Below are positions 25,595 through 34,455 of a stretch of 64,000 nt of DNA, piece by piece. This DNA comes from Bacillota bacterium (GTDB lineage: Bacteria; Bacillota; Clostridia; Lachnospirales; Lachnospiraceae): NCBI GenBank assembly GCA_023421505.1, contig JAEZTJ010000068.1, forward strand, positions 65,004 through 129,003, written 5' to 3'. Below the pieces are notes generated by a model. That model was not told the DNA's origin, made no database searches, and was given only the letters and a program-made list of their open reading frames with translations. Position 1 is the stretch's first letter, and each line of letters opens with the position of its first letter. A program made the translations under genes and the position numbers.

Positions 25595-25794
25595 TCAATT
25601 TCCTCCAATAAATTCATAATAATAATATTATTATAACAATATTATCATTCATTTTCTGCTCAAATATTGGCATTCTTTTTTCATTTATAGCTATTTTTTT
25701 AGTGACCTATTAATAAAAAGGGAAAATTAATATACTATAACCATATAAAAAATGATTTGGTATAAGCGAATAATGTATAGCTAGGGGTTATTTA

Positions 25795-25823
25795 TTGACA
25801 GGGATATACTACGATGGTAAAAT
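25795..25823 (+). promoter_or_regulatory. Promoter of the leader and small HTH gene
   Basis: TTGACA (25795-25800), 17 bp, TAAAAT (25818-25823). Transcription would start near 25830, about 220 bases upstream of the gene at 26052. Confidence 0.75.
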
Positions 25824-25941
25824 TAAGCAAGAAACATTAGTTGATTGATAAACTCAGTCATTGTAATTGCTGTGTATACAATGGATAAAACTATATTGTT
25901 TCACAATAACTAAAAAATCATAAATATAAGGAGAATGTTTT

Positions 25942-25974
25942 ATGTACTTATTGTCCTCGGTTTGTTGTGAATAG
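25942..25974 (+). CDS. Possible leader peptide (10 codons)
   Basis: ATG 25942 follows AAGGAG and reads MYLLSSVCCE, stopping at TAG 25972-25974, which overlaps the left arm of the next hairpin. The arrangement of a short ORF with a good ribosome site and hairpins before a gene resembles attenuation leaders. The Leu-Leu and Cys-Cys pairs could be stalling codons. The function is inferred. Confidence 0.45.
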   Translation: MYLLSSVCCE

Positions 25975-26040
25975 CAAAGGCTATTACATAATAAGCTGAA
26001 AAGTGAATAGCCTTTGCTCAATCCTAAACTAAAAGGATTA
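25973..26040 (+). promoter_or_regulatory. Tandem leader hairpins before the small HTH gene
   Basis: AGCAAAGGCTATT (25973-25985) pairs with AATAGCCTTTGCT (26006-26018). Directly after, AATCCT (26020-26025) pairs with AGGATT (26034-26039), next to the AGGAGG ribosome site (26040-26045). No T-run follows the first stem, so control may act on translation. Confidence 0.55.
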
Positions 26041-26051
26041 GGAGGAGCACA

Positions 26052-26324
26052 ATGGCTTATAAATGTGCAATAGACTTATTACCTGAAAATTTGCTGAAAG
26101 CAATTCAGAATTATGTTGACGGAGAATATTTATACATACCTCGTAAGGACTGTAATAGAAAACAATGGGGGGATACTACAAAGATAAAGCAAAATCTTGC
26201 ATCGCGAAACCTCGAAATTTACTCCAAATACAAGAACGGAGTATCTATACAGGAGTTAGAAAAAACATATTATTTATCAGGTAAAACAATTTATAAAATT
26301 ATTGCAAGCATAAAAAATGAATAA
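26052..26324 (+). CDS. Mor/CD3324-type small helix-turn-helix protein
   Basis: A 90-residue protein of the Mor-activator-like CD3324 group. It starts MAYKCAIDLLPENLLKAIQN, has YVDGEYLYIPRKDCNRKQWG in the middle, and carries a C-terminal helix-turn-helix (GVSIQELEKTYYLSGKTIYK IIAS). It is probably DNA-binding. Its leader is unusually elaborate (promoter, leader peptide, hairpins), and a terminator separates it from the BpsA-AdoMetDC group downstream. It may regulate that group, but this is only positional. Confidence 0.8.
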   Translation: MAYKCAIDLLPENLLKAIQNYVDGEYLYIPRKDCNRKQWGDTTKIKQNLASRNLEIYSKYKNGVSIQELEKTYYLSGKTIYKIIASIKNE

Positions 26325-26328
26325 TATG

Positions 26329-26366
26329 AAAAAGGTGTCATGAGTATGTCTCATGGCGCCTTTTTT
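26329..26366 (+). terminator. Terminator after the small HTH gene
   Basis: AAAAAGGTGTCATGAG pairs with CTCATGGCGCCTTTTT around a 4-5 base loop, ending in a T-run. It separates this gene from the next unit. Confidence 0.88.
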
Positions 26367-26494
26367 ATTCTGAAAGATCTAGGAGAAACACTTTTCTGAT
26401 AGGGATGATATACTCAGTAGTGAAAGATTAGACAGTATGTTAGACGTTTGATCTGTTAATCATGCAAATTCTAGTACGATTGAAAGAGAGATTT

Positions 26495-28078
26495 ATGAAC
26501 AATTATATTGAAATTGTAAACGAAAGGGTACAACTCAAAGAAGGAACAAACGTATTATTAAAGATATTATCCAGCTTATATTTTGATATAAATATGTCAA
26601 CAAAAGAATTAGCGAAGAAGGTTTTTTTGCCGATCCCTGTTATGACTGCTGTTAAAAAAGAATTTATTCATTTAAATATTCTGGAGCAAAATAATGGAAT
26701 TAAGTTAACAGATATAGGACGAAGCTATGTAGAAGAAGTGTTAGAATATGATGGACTGAATAATGAGTTATTTTATGATTTAAAACATAATAAAGATAAT
26801 AGAGAGCAGCTAATCCAAAAATTAAGTAATCAATATGTTGCAATCTTTCAACTAAGGCCGAGGGTGGATGTTACGATAGATCAGGCAAAGGCAACCATAG
26901 AGACAGCCTTTCGGAGGGCTATGCTATGCTTTGAAAGACAATGCTTGATTGGAAAAAGGATTTTATGTGTTGGTGATGATGATTTAATAAGTATCGCACT
27001 TGGTTTATTGCTTAAAGAATTGTTTCCTGATAAAAACTTTCGGAATAATTTGATCTATGTTTTTGATATAGACGAACGCTTTGTGAATTACATAAATACG
27101 ATAGCGAAAGAGTATCAGCTGCCGGTAGAGTGCCATAATGTAGATTTAAAAGATCCATTACCCATATCCTTTGCAAATAGCTTTGATTGCTTTTTTACAG
27201 ATCCTCCCTACACGATTGATGGCTTGACATTGTTTTTATCAAGGGGAGTAAGTGCTTTAAAAAAAGAAAAAGGATTAACTGTATTTCTGTCTTTTGGTCA
27301 AAAACCGATTAATGAAAGACTAATACTCCAGGAGACAATTCTAGATCATGGATTAACAATAGCAGAGGTGTTTCAGGCCTTTAATACGTATGAAGGTGCA
27401 TCGCTTTTAGGAAATGTAAGTCAGATGCTGGTACTAGAAAGTACGGATGAATTAAAAACTATAGTTCATATCAATGAGACTTATGCAAAAAAGATATATA
27501 CGGCTGAGTTTAAGGATCATATATCCAGATATAAATGCAAGAACTGTAAGAATATAATTCGTGTGGGTAAGAAGGAAGAACATAATACAATTGAAGAGCT
27601 TAAGGAGAAAGGCTGCAGTTTTTGTAAGTGTAAAAGCTTTACGCTAATGAAGAAAGAGCATCTAACGATACAAAATATAGCAAAGAAGAAATCGTTAGGG
27701 GAACATTTACTTGCTGATTTTTATGATTGTAATAAAGCTGTTTTAGAAGATGTTAATTTGATAAAGAACTATATGCACGAAGCTGCTATAAGAGCAAATG
27801 CATCCATAGTCACAGAGGAATTTCACCATTTTAGTCCATGGGGGGTAAGCGGGGCAATTATTATTAAAGAGTCACATCTTACCATTCATAGTTGGCCTGA
27901 ATTTGGCTATGCGGCAGTTGATATATTTACCTGCGGAGATTCCTTGAAGCTATGGTCTGCACTCCAGTTTTTACAGGAAAAGTTTGAGTGTAAGAATATG
28001 GATTATAACGATATTGGCAGAGGACGAATAAGAAACGGTAAGATTAATATTTCTGCAGCCAGTAAAAATTGTATTTAA
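26495..28078 (+). CDS. Fusion: branched-polyamine synthase (BpsA-like) plus S-adenosylmethionine decarboxylase
   Basis: A 527-residue two-enzyme fusion. Residues about 10-340 match BpsA aminopropyltransferases: an N-terminal winged-helix segment, GKRILCVGDDDLISIALG (acidic cluster 161-163) and CFFTDPPYTIDG. A four-to-five-Cys segment follows (CKNCKN about 346, CSFCKCK about 373-379), like a zinc ribbon. Residues about 395-527 are a class 1 AdoMet decarboxylase proenzyme with self-cleavage Ser460 in ESHLTIHSWPEFGYAAVDIF, plus His465 and Cys480 at the expected spacing. The decarboxylase makes the aminopropyl donor that the first domain uses. ATG 26495 is chosen over 26462 because of its AGAGAG site. 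Confidence 0.9.
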   Translation: MNNYIEIVNERVQLKEGTNVLLKILSSLYFDINMSTKELAKKVFLPIPVMTAVKKEFIHLNILEQNNGIKLTDIGRSYVEEVLEYDGLNNELFYDLKHNKDNREQLIQKLSNQYVAIFQLRPRVDVTIDQAKATIETAFRRAMLCFERQCLIGKRILCVGDDDLISIALGLLLKELFPDKNFRNNLIYVFDIDERFVNYINTIAKEYQLPVECHNVDLKDPLPISFANSFDCFFTDPPYTIDGLTLFLSRGVSALKKEKGLTVFLSFGQKPINERLILQETILDHGLTIAEVFQAFNTYEGASLLGNVSQMLVLESTDELKTIVHINETYAKKIYTAEFKDHISRYKCKNCKNIIRVGKKEEHNTIEELKEKGCSFCKCKSFTLMKKEHLTIQNIAKKKSLGEHLLADFYDCNKAVLEDVNLIKNYMHEAAIRANASIVTEEFHHFSPWGVSGAIIIKESHLTIHSWPEFGYAAVDIFTCGDSLKLWSALQFLQEKFECKNMDYNDIGRGRIRNGKINISAASKNCI

Positions 28079-28092
28079 ATCAGAAGTACTTG

Positions 28093-28163
28093 AAGAGCAA
28101 GCTACTATCTTATATTGAAGCATATAGTATACTATTATCTTTCTATTGATGCAGCTTGTTCTT
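28093..28163 (+). other. Long-range hairpin between the fusion gene and the GNAT gene
   Basis: AAGAGCAAGCT (28093-28103) pairs with AGCTTGTTCTT (28153-28163), one G-T pair, around 49 bases. No T-run follows. It could stabilise or process the transcript between the two genes. Confidence 0.5.
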
Positions 28164-28211
28164 AGAATGCTTTCGATAATCTATTGAAATATGATATGGA
28201 GAGGTATTTAT

Positions 28212-28652
28212 ATGGTACGACAAATTAAAGAATCAGATTTAGATGATATAGCACAGATGGAAATTGAGATTTCGAAGATATCATTTGGAATGGAAGCAAT
28301 CACTGATCTAGAATTTCATAAAAGGAAAATAACAGATGCCTATTACAAGGATAAGAAGGGAATGTTTGTTATGGCTGCTGATGATAAGGTTGTTGGTTGG
28401 TTATGGATGGATAAAAAGAGTAATTATCTCACAAAGGAGACGTATGTCAATTTTCGCAGCTTTTATATTAATGCCGATATCAGGGGAAGCAAAGCAGCAG
28501 ACAGTCTCATGAATGTGGGCCTCGATTATGCAAGAAGTATAAATGCGAAGCATATTATAGGTAAGGTTCATGTTGATAATCTTCCAATGAGGGCCGTCTA
28601 TAAAAGTCACGGATTTAAATCAACTCATATCACAATGGAAATTGATTTATAA
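28212..28652 (+). CDS. GNAT family N-acyltransferase
   Basis: A 146-residue GNAT-fold protein. It begins VRQIKESDLDDIAQMEIEIS, has MFVMAADDKVVGWLWMDK (strand 2-4), NFRSFYINADIRGSKAADSL (acyl-CoA/pantetheine-binding region; RGSKAAD replaces the usual Q/RxxGxG/A) and HVDNLPMRAVYKSHGF KS near the end. The substrate is unknown. Its place between the polyamine fusion gene and the ACP gene suggests acyl transfer to a polyamine amine. ATG 28212 follows GGAGAGG. Confidence 0.88.
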   Translation: MVRQIKESDLDDIAQMEIEISKISFGMEAITDLEFHKRKITDAYYKDKKGMFVMAADDKVVGWLWMDKKSNYLTKETYVNFRSFYINADIRGSKAADSLMNVGLDYARSINAKHIIGKVHVDNLPMRAVYKSHGFKSTHITMEIDL

Positions 28653-28704
28653 TTGGAGGAATATCATCGGATTAATTGGGCCGTCGTAGAAAGTGGAGGT
28701 TAAA

Positions 28705-28956
28705 ATGCAATCTAGACAAGAGATTTTCTTCGAGATTGAGACAGTTCTTAAAAAAATTAGTAATAATGACATTAAAATAGATTTATCTACACTATTATTA
28801 GGTGATAATAATTTGATTGATTCTTTAACAATAATAGAATTAATGACCTGGAGTAATGATTATTATAAAATCAATGTACTTGATGATGATTTAAATTTAG
28901 ACAGTATGAAAACAGTAGGCTCGTTTGTTAATAAAATCTATGATCTGCAAAAATAG
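28705..28956 (+). CDS. Acyl carrier protein
   Basis: An 83-residue carrier protein. The 4'-phosphopantetheine attachment site is Ser40 in GDNNLIDSLTIIELM. The flanking helices fit an ACP/PCP fold. The sequence is more basic and more divergent than the fatty-acid ACP and is dedicated to this locus. No phosphopantetheinyl transferase is in the window. ATG 28705 follows GGAGG; the frame is open from GTG 28693. It is 104 bases before the FkbH-like gene, its natural partner. Confidence 0.9.
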   Translation: MQSRQEIFFEIETVLKKISNNDIKIDLSTLLLGDNNLIDSLTIIELMTWSNDYYKINVLDDDLNLDSMKTVGSFVNKIYDLQK

Positions 28957-29060
28957 AAACTTTAGTATGTCTTAAGCTTGTTGCGTTAATATAAAATGTG
29001 CCTGCGTAATCTATCGTAAACTTATATATACATAGTGAATGTACAGGAATAGAGGGAAGG

Positions 29061-30707
29061 ATGAAGGAATTTAACCAAGTTCTGAAGTATAATGATGTAA
29101 TAGCTTGCAACAAAGCTGCAACGTGTGAGAATACTCTAACTGTGATTAGTAATATTACACTCAAGCCAGTATTTCATAAATTTATACACTATTATCGGGA
29201 TAAGCTGGAAGTACAATACATAGATACAAACAGTTATTTAGCTTTAGTGGCTCAATATGATTATAGCTTTGTTGTTTTAAGTCTACGTGACCTTGCTCCA
29301 CATCTTTATTACCATTTTTATGAATTGACTATAGAAGAAGCTTCGAAAGAAGTAGAAGAATTAGAAGACTATTTAGAATTCTTATTCAGAAAGCTCAAGT
29401 GTGAGTGTAGATTAGTTATTTTATCCTGCTTTGAAAATGAATATCTAGCCAATACACCAATTGGACAAGTATCAATTCAATCTATCATTGATCGGTTGAA
29501 TGAATTGATAAGGAATTTAATCCGGGATATAGATCAGATCCATATACTGGATATTAATAAAATGATATCGGAGATAGGTTATAAAAGCTTTTATAATAAG
29601 CCAAATTACTATCATACAAATTCTCCATTCTCAGCTTTAGCCTGTAATATGCTAGCCTATTCTGTAGTGTCTCTTATAGATCAAATTACTAATCAGAGTA
29701 AAAAATGTTTAGTTCTTGATTGTGACAATGTGCTCTGGGGAGGCTCTGTTGGGGAGGACGGTATGGAAGGGATACTGTTAAGTAATCAATTCATGGGTCG
29801 GGCATATCTTGATCTTCAAAGAGAAATAATCAAATTATACTATCAGGGAATTATTATTTGTCTATGTTCTAAAAATAAATTATCCGATATTAAGGATATT
29901 TTATCTAAACATCCGGATATGCTGCTTAAAGAGAATTTTATATCGGCAATGAAGATAAATTATAATAATAAGGCTGATAATATACGGGAACTTTCAAAGG
30001 AGATAAATATAAGCTTAGATGCTATGGTATTTGCTGATGATAACCCTTATGAAATATCACTCATTAATTATGAACTTCCCGAGGTAACTACGATACAGCT
30101 TAACCCTCAAAGACCTTATCAGTATTCAGAAATATTCAGAAATTTAGCTTGCTTTTATAAAAAAAAGCTTAATGAGAATGATCGGAGGAGGGGCAACCAA
30201 TATAAGGAGCAGGAAGCGAGATTACATAATAGAAGTTTATATACTAATATTGAAGCATACCATGCTTCCTTACAAACGGAAATAATAATTGATAAGGTAG
30301 ATGAATATTCCATATCCAGGGTAGCTGAACTCTCACAACGAACGAATCAGTTTAATTTATCCGGAAAGCACTATACGCTAGAGGAACTGCAAGCATTATT
30401 CGCTAAGGATTATGAAATATTATATTTGCGGGCAAAAGATAAATTTGGTGATATGGGAATAGTTGCTTCGGGGGTAGTAAAGTTATACGAAGATTTTGCT
30501 GTTATTGAAGCAATGTTCTTATCCTGCCGAGTGTTTGGACGAGGCTTTGAACTCGCTTTAATTACGGAAATAGAAAAAGTAATGTTAAAACGGAATATAA
30601 ACAATTTATATGGAGTATATAATAAAAATAAGAAGAATGAAATGTTTAAAGATTTTTACAAGGAGAATAATATACCTCTATATATGCCAAATCACCCAAA
30701 TCAATAA
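29061..30707 (+). CDS. FkbH-like protein (HAD phosphatase IIIC, glyceryl-ACP loading)
   Basis: A 548-residue multidomain enzyme. The N-terminal about 200 residues are SGNH-like, as in other FkbH proteins. The HAD domain begins at LVLDCDNVLWGGSVGEDG (about 225), the classic FkbH motif, and continues to MVFADDNPYEISLI. The C-terminal part has AELSQRTNQFNLSGKHYT and GDMGIVASGVV...VFGRGFE, the GNAT-like tail of the family. FkbH proteins convert 1,3-bisphosphoglycerate into glyceryl-S-ACP. The adjacent ACP is the obvious acceptor. It is the last gene before a strong terminator. Confidence 0.92.
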   Translation: MKEFNQVLKYNDVIACNKAATCENTLTVISNITLKPVFHKFIHYYRDKLEVQYIDTNSYLALVAQYDYSFVVLSLRDLAPHLYYHFYELTIEEASKEVEELEDYLEFLFRKLKCECRLVILSCFENEYLANTPIGQVSIQSIIDRLNELIRNLIRDIDQIHILDINKMISEIGYKSFYNKPNYYHTNSPFSALACNMLAYSVVSLIDQITNQSKKCLVLDCDNVLWGGSVGEDGMEGILLSNQFMGRAYLDLQREIIKLYYQGIIICLCSKNKLSDIKDILSKHPDMLLKENFISAMKINYNNKADNIRELSKEINISLDAMVFADDNPYEISLINYELPEVTTIQLNPQRPYQYSEIFRNLACFYKKKLNENDRRRGNQYKEQEARLHNRSLYTNIEAYHASLQTEIIIDKVDEYSISRVAELSQRTNQFNLSGKHYTLEELQALFAKDYEILYLRAKDKFGDMGIVASGVVKLYEDFAVIEAMFLSCRVFGRGFELALITEIEKVMLKRNINNLYGVYNKNKKNEMFKDFYKENNIPLYMPNHPNQ

Positions 30708-30798
30708 ACTAAAATGCTATAAAGTAAAGTGAATTGTTGAAAAGAACAATTTACAATCAATGAGAAGATATGTTATGTTTGTGCGTAAAAGGTACAAC

Positions 30799-30874
30799 GG
30801 CTTCAATCATAGCCGATTTTCTTTGCTTTCAAGAATGGATTGCAAAGAAAAGCGGTTATGGTTGAAGCCTTTTT
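30799..30874 (+). terminator. Strong terminator of the polyamine/FkbH unit
   Basis: GGCTTCAATCATAGCCG pairs, with minor mismatches, to CGGTTATGGTTGAAGCC. There is an inner CTTTGC/GCAAAG stem, then TTTTT. It closes the four-gene unit. The rest of the 402-base gap (30708-31109) is AT-rich with no gene. Confidence 0.9.
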
Positions 30875-31109
30875 AATTGATAGGTTAAATTCAGAAATTG
30901 ATTAATTTATTTATTAAAAATAAATAAATTTTCAGAAAAAATAATACAACTACTGTAAAAATGTCAAGTATTTTGGTATACTTGTATTAATAGTAACAAA
31001 GAATCCCATCTTTTAATAATTACTCTTTTGCAATTGTAAGAAAAGTTTAGACTTAATTAATACCTTATAAAGACATTTGAATTGCAGCAAGCTTACGAGG
31101 AGGATACTG

Positions 31110-34100
31110 ATGAAAAAACGGATTGGCGTATTGATTGGAGAAGCAGAAGCACCACATTGCAGCAGTTTATTAACAGGAATTGTAAGTGAGGCGGCAAGAT
31201 TGAAGCTGGACGTTTTTGTTTTCACAAAGTTCAATCAGACACATGGTCATGAAAAGCATAGTAAGGGTGAAAAGTCAATTTATGGAATAATTAATTATGA
31301 TAAACTTGATGCAATCTTACTATTCTCCGAAACAATGCGTGTAACTGGCCTCGGAAAGCAAATGGAAGAGACACTGTACCGGGAATTCAAAGGCCCTGTG
31401 GTATGCGTTGATTATAGCAGTAACTATTTTCCTTCCGTACAATTCGATGATATCAAACTAATGAAGCATATGATACATCATTTAACAGATGTTCATAATT
31501 ATACTTCGATTGCTTTTCTATCAGGCCCCCTTAATCATGAGCATGCCGTAAATCGTTTGACAGCATATCGGGAAGCATTAAAGGAACGGAATATCCCGAT
31601 CGATGAGACCTTGATATATAAGGGCAACTTCTTTTATGGCTGTACTAGCTTTTTTGTCGAGGAATTACTAAAAAGGGACAAGCTTCCGCAGGCCATTGCG
31701 TGTGCGAATCAGCATATGGCTATCGATGTTTACGATGAACTGAAAAAAAGAGGAATTCGCATTCCTGAAGATATTGCTGTAACCGGATATGATGCATTTG
31801 ACGGACAGATTAAAGAAAATTATTATATAACCTCTACTATACGTTCAGGAGAAAAGCTTGGAGAAAGAGTAGTACAAAACCTTTATGAACGGTTATTTCA
31901 TATAAATCCTACAGAACAAGAGGAGTCGGAGCTAAAACTCATTAAATGGAATACCTGCGGCTGCGAACCGGAGCATAAGGGATTTGTTATGCCACTTGAA
32001 TATAAAGACTGGGAAATAGTGAATAGAAACTCCTTTGAAAATCATTTTATTAAATATAATTATATGATGGAAGACTTGATTTTAGCAGAAAATCAGGAGG
32101 AATGCTTTGAAAAGTGCAGAGTATATGTGCCGTATCTTGGAAAATACAGTGATCTTTATATATGTCTCAATGAGGATTGGCTGACTAAGCAAGATAAGGA
32201 AACTGCATTTACAGATAACATGATTTTGGCGATCCAGGATCATAAAAGTAAAGCAGGTAAGCTATACTCTACAGAGCCGGAGTTGTTTTCAAAAAAGCTG
32301 ATGTTACCAGATGTTGACGATCAACAAGATAAACCTAAGGTATATTACTTTACGGCGCTACATTTTTATGGTATCGTTTTTGGCTATTCTGTTATAAGCT
32401 TTGAAGAAACTCAGACTTTGTTTAATCGTAATTATAGACATTGGATACATAATATAGAGATTGGCCTGCAGGCTCAAAGACAGCAATATGCATTACATGC
32501 GATCTATAAGAAGGTAGAAGAGTATGCTGTGAGAGATTTACTTACTGGCGTCTATAGCAGAAACGGCTTCGAATTATATGCTCCCAATCTGTATGAAAAA
32601 GCGAAAGAAAAGGATCAAAATCTAATCTATATCGTTGGTGATATCAACAATCTGAAAGTGATTAATGATTATTACGGTCATGAATGGGGAGATAAGGCAC
32701 TGCGTATTTTAGCAGCTGCATTAGAGAACCAGATACATAGGAATAAGCTAAATGGTATGGCATTTCGGACAGGCGGAGATGAATTTACGCTATTGTTAGT
32801 AGGAAATTATTCGCAAAAGCAGGTTAAGGAGCAGATCGATGAAATCGATGCCTATATAGAAGTAGAAAAAGAAATGTATGACACGCCAATTAATATTACA
32901 GCCAGTCTTGGGGGATGTCTTGCAATTGCATCCGAGAACAGACCTTTAAATGAAATCATGGCAGAAGCTGACCAACAGATGTATAAGTGTAAAACCATTT
33001 ACCGCAATACGCATAAAAACTTAAGCTTAACCAGAGTTTGGAGTAAAGCTAGTTTTGAAGCAGAGGTAAAAAAGAAATTAATTGATAATGTAACAGAAAA
33101 ATATGCATTTATCTGTTTACAGATTCAGGATTACGAATTGCATCTCAATGTATATGGTCGTCAGCATGACTTGATAAAGCATTTAGGAGAATTGATTGAT
33201 CATAATTTACCTAAGGATTGTATCGCTGCGAAATACTCGGACAGGCAGTATGTTGTATTCCTTCCTTATAAAGAGATGACAGATATTGAGAGTTGGATTA
33301 TAAAATTAAATCTAGACGTGAAGGAATACGAAAATCAAATCAAGTATAATTATTCAATAAAAATATATTCAGGTATTTATTTATGCAATATTAATCAGAA
33401 GGATTATTCCATTAAAGATATGATTGAACGGGCAAATCTCGCACTTCAGACAGCGATTGATGATACGAAGCGGTTTATGATTTACAATGAAAAAATGCGT
33501 GATAAAATCATTGAGGAAGAAGAAGTGCTTCATTCTATCGATAGAGCGATTGAAAACAATGAGTTACATATATATTTACAGCCACAGCATTATATTCAGA
33601 AGAAGGATAAGGTTTTTAGTGCAGAAGTTTTAGTAAGGTGGATTAAACAGGATGGGACTGTTATCTGCCCGGAAGCGTTTATCCAAACTCTTGAAAGAAG
33701 CGGCTTGATATTGATACTTGACCGCATCATCATGGAAATGACTTGTAGCTTTATCAATAAGCACATTGAGGAAGATTGGTGTAAAGGACTTCGATTTGCA
33801 GTAAATGTCTCTAAACTGAATTTAAAGCAGGAGGATTTTCTGGTGTATTATATTAATATAAAAAATAAATATAACATCCCAGATAAAACGATTGAAATTG
33901 AGCTTACGGAAAGCACTGTTTTTGAAGATTACAATATAGCTAAGAATGCTATGTTAATGTTAAAGGAAAATGGTTTTACCTGTGCACTGGATGACTTTGG
34001 CTCCCGAAGATCAGCGCTTAAGCTACTCAAGGAGTTACCGGTTGATGTAATTATAATAGATGAATTGTTTTTTGATAGTACAGAAGAAAAGGACCATAAG

Positions 34101-34304
34101 CGTGATAATTCAGTGATATCGAGTATCGTCGGTTTGGCAAGTGGCTTAGGAATAAAGATTGTTGCTAAGGGAGTGGTAGACGCTCAGCAAGTTAAATTTT
34201 TGCGGGAAATAGGATGTGATGTGGTGCAGGGCTTTATATTTTCAAAGCCATTGTCAGAAGAGCGGTTTATCGATTATATAAAAGATTATTTGTACCATAG
34301 TTAA
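31110..34304 (+). CDS. LacI-type sensor - GGDEF - degenerate GGDEF - EAL signalling protein
   Basis: A 1064-residue cytosolic protein with no membrane segment. Residues about 1-290 form a LacI/PurR-type periplasmic-binding-like sensor without a DNA-binding domain (LPQAIACANQHMAIDVYDEL, IPEDIAVTGYDAFDG). An intact GGDEF is at 555-559. A second GGDEF-like domain has lost its motif (YSDRQY near 709). A C-terminal EAL domain starts at E839 (EVL). In the EAL domain N899, E931, D961 and D962 remain, but the catalytic Lys is Ile982 and the AEGVE Glu is Lys1020. It probably makes c-di-GMP in response to a sugar and may only bind it. ATG 31110 follows GGAGG. Confidence 0.92.
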   Translation: MKKRIGVLIGEAEAPHCSSLLTGIVSEAARLKLDVFVFTKFNQTHGHEKHSKGEKSIYGIINYDKLDAILLFSETMRVTGLGKQMEETLYREFKGPVVCVDYSSNYFPSVQFDDIKLMKHMIHHLTDVHNYTSIAFLSGPLNHEHAVNRLTAYREALKERNIPIDETLIYKGNFFYGCTSFFVEELLKRDKLPQAIACANQHMAIDVYDELKKRGIRIPEDIAVTGYDAFDGQIKENYYITSTIRSGEKLGERVVQNLYERLFHINPTEQEESELKLIKWNTCGCEPEHKGFVMPLEYKDWEIVNRNSFENHFIKYNYMMEDLILAENQEECFEKCRVYVPYLGKYSDLYICLNEDWLTKQDKETAFTDNMILAIQDHKSKAGKLYSTEPELFSKKLMLPDVDDQQDKPKVYYFTALHFYGIVFGYSVISFEETQTLFNRNYRHWIHNIEIGLQAQRQQYALHAIYKKVEEYAVRDLLTGVYSRNGFELYAPNLYEKAKEKDQNLIYIVGDINNLKVINDYYGHEWGDKALRILAAALENQIHRNKLNGMAFRTGGDEFTLLLVGNYSQKQVKEQIDEIDAYIEVEKEMYDTPINITASLGGCLAIASENRPLNEIMAEADQQMYKCKTIYRNTHKNLSLTRVWSKASFEAEVKKKLIDNVTEKYAFICLQIQDYELHLNVYGRQHDLIKHLGELIDHNLPKDCIAAKYSDRQYVVFLPYKEMTDIESWIIKLNLDVKEYENQIKYNYSIKIYSGIYLCNINQKDYSIKDMIERANLALQTAIDDTKRFMIYNEKMRDKIIEEEEVLHSIDRAIENNELHIYLQPQHYIQKKDKVFSAEVLVRWIKQDGTVICPEAFIQTLERSGLILILDRIIMEMTCSFINKHIEEDWCKGLRFAVNVSKLNLKQEDFLVYYINIKNKYNIPDKTIEIELTESTVFEDYNIAKNAMLMLKENGFTCALDDFGSRRSALKLLKELPVDVIIIDELFFDSTEEKDHKRDNSVISSIVGLASGLGIKIVAKGVVDAQQVKFLREIGCDVVQGFIFSKPLSEERFIDYIKDYLYHS

Positions 34305-34359
34305 TAAGATATTTAAACTGTAATTATAAAAGGAGCTGTCTGCAGAACTAATTAAAAGA

Positions 34360-34399
34360 AGAACGCATTCATCTTAAAATATGAAGATGGGTGCGTTCT
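34360..34399. terminator. Terminator between the GGDEF/EAL gene and the convergent AraC gene
   Basis: AGAACGCATTCATCTT pairs with AAGATGGGTGCGTTCT (G-T pairs) around an AT-rich loop. It serves the convergent genes. Confidence 0.85.
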
Positions 34400-34455
34400 A
34401 ATATTTTGTTTTAAGTATGCGGCATACATCGTTCAGTTTCACATTCATTTTCGTC

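Larger units (their letters stand above)
25595..26051. other. Long leader region upstream of the small HTH gene
   Basis: The region contains a promoter (25795-25823), roughly 110 bases of leader with weak stems, a 10-codon ORF (25942-25974) and two consecutive hairpins (25973-26018 and 26020-26040). The AGGAGG of the next gene follows. No larger gene is seen. Confidence 0.6.
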
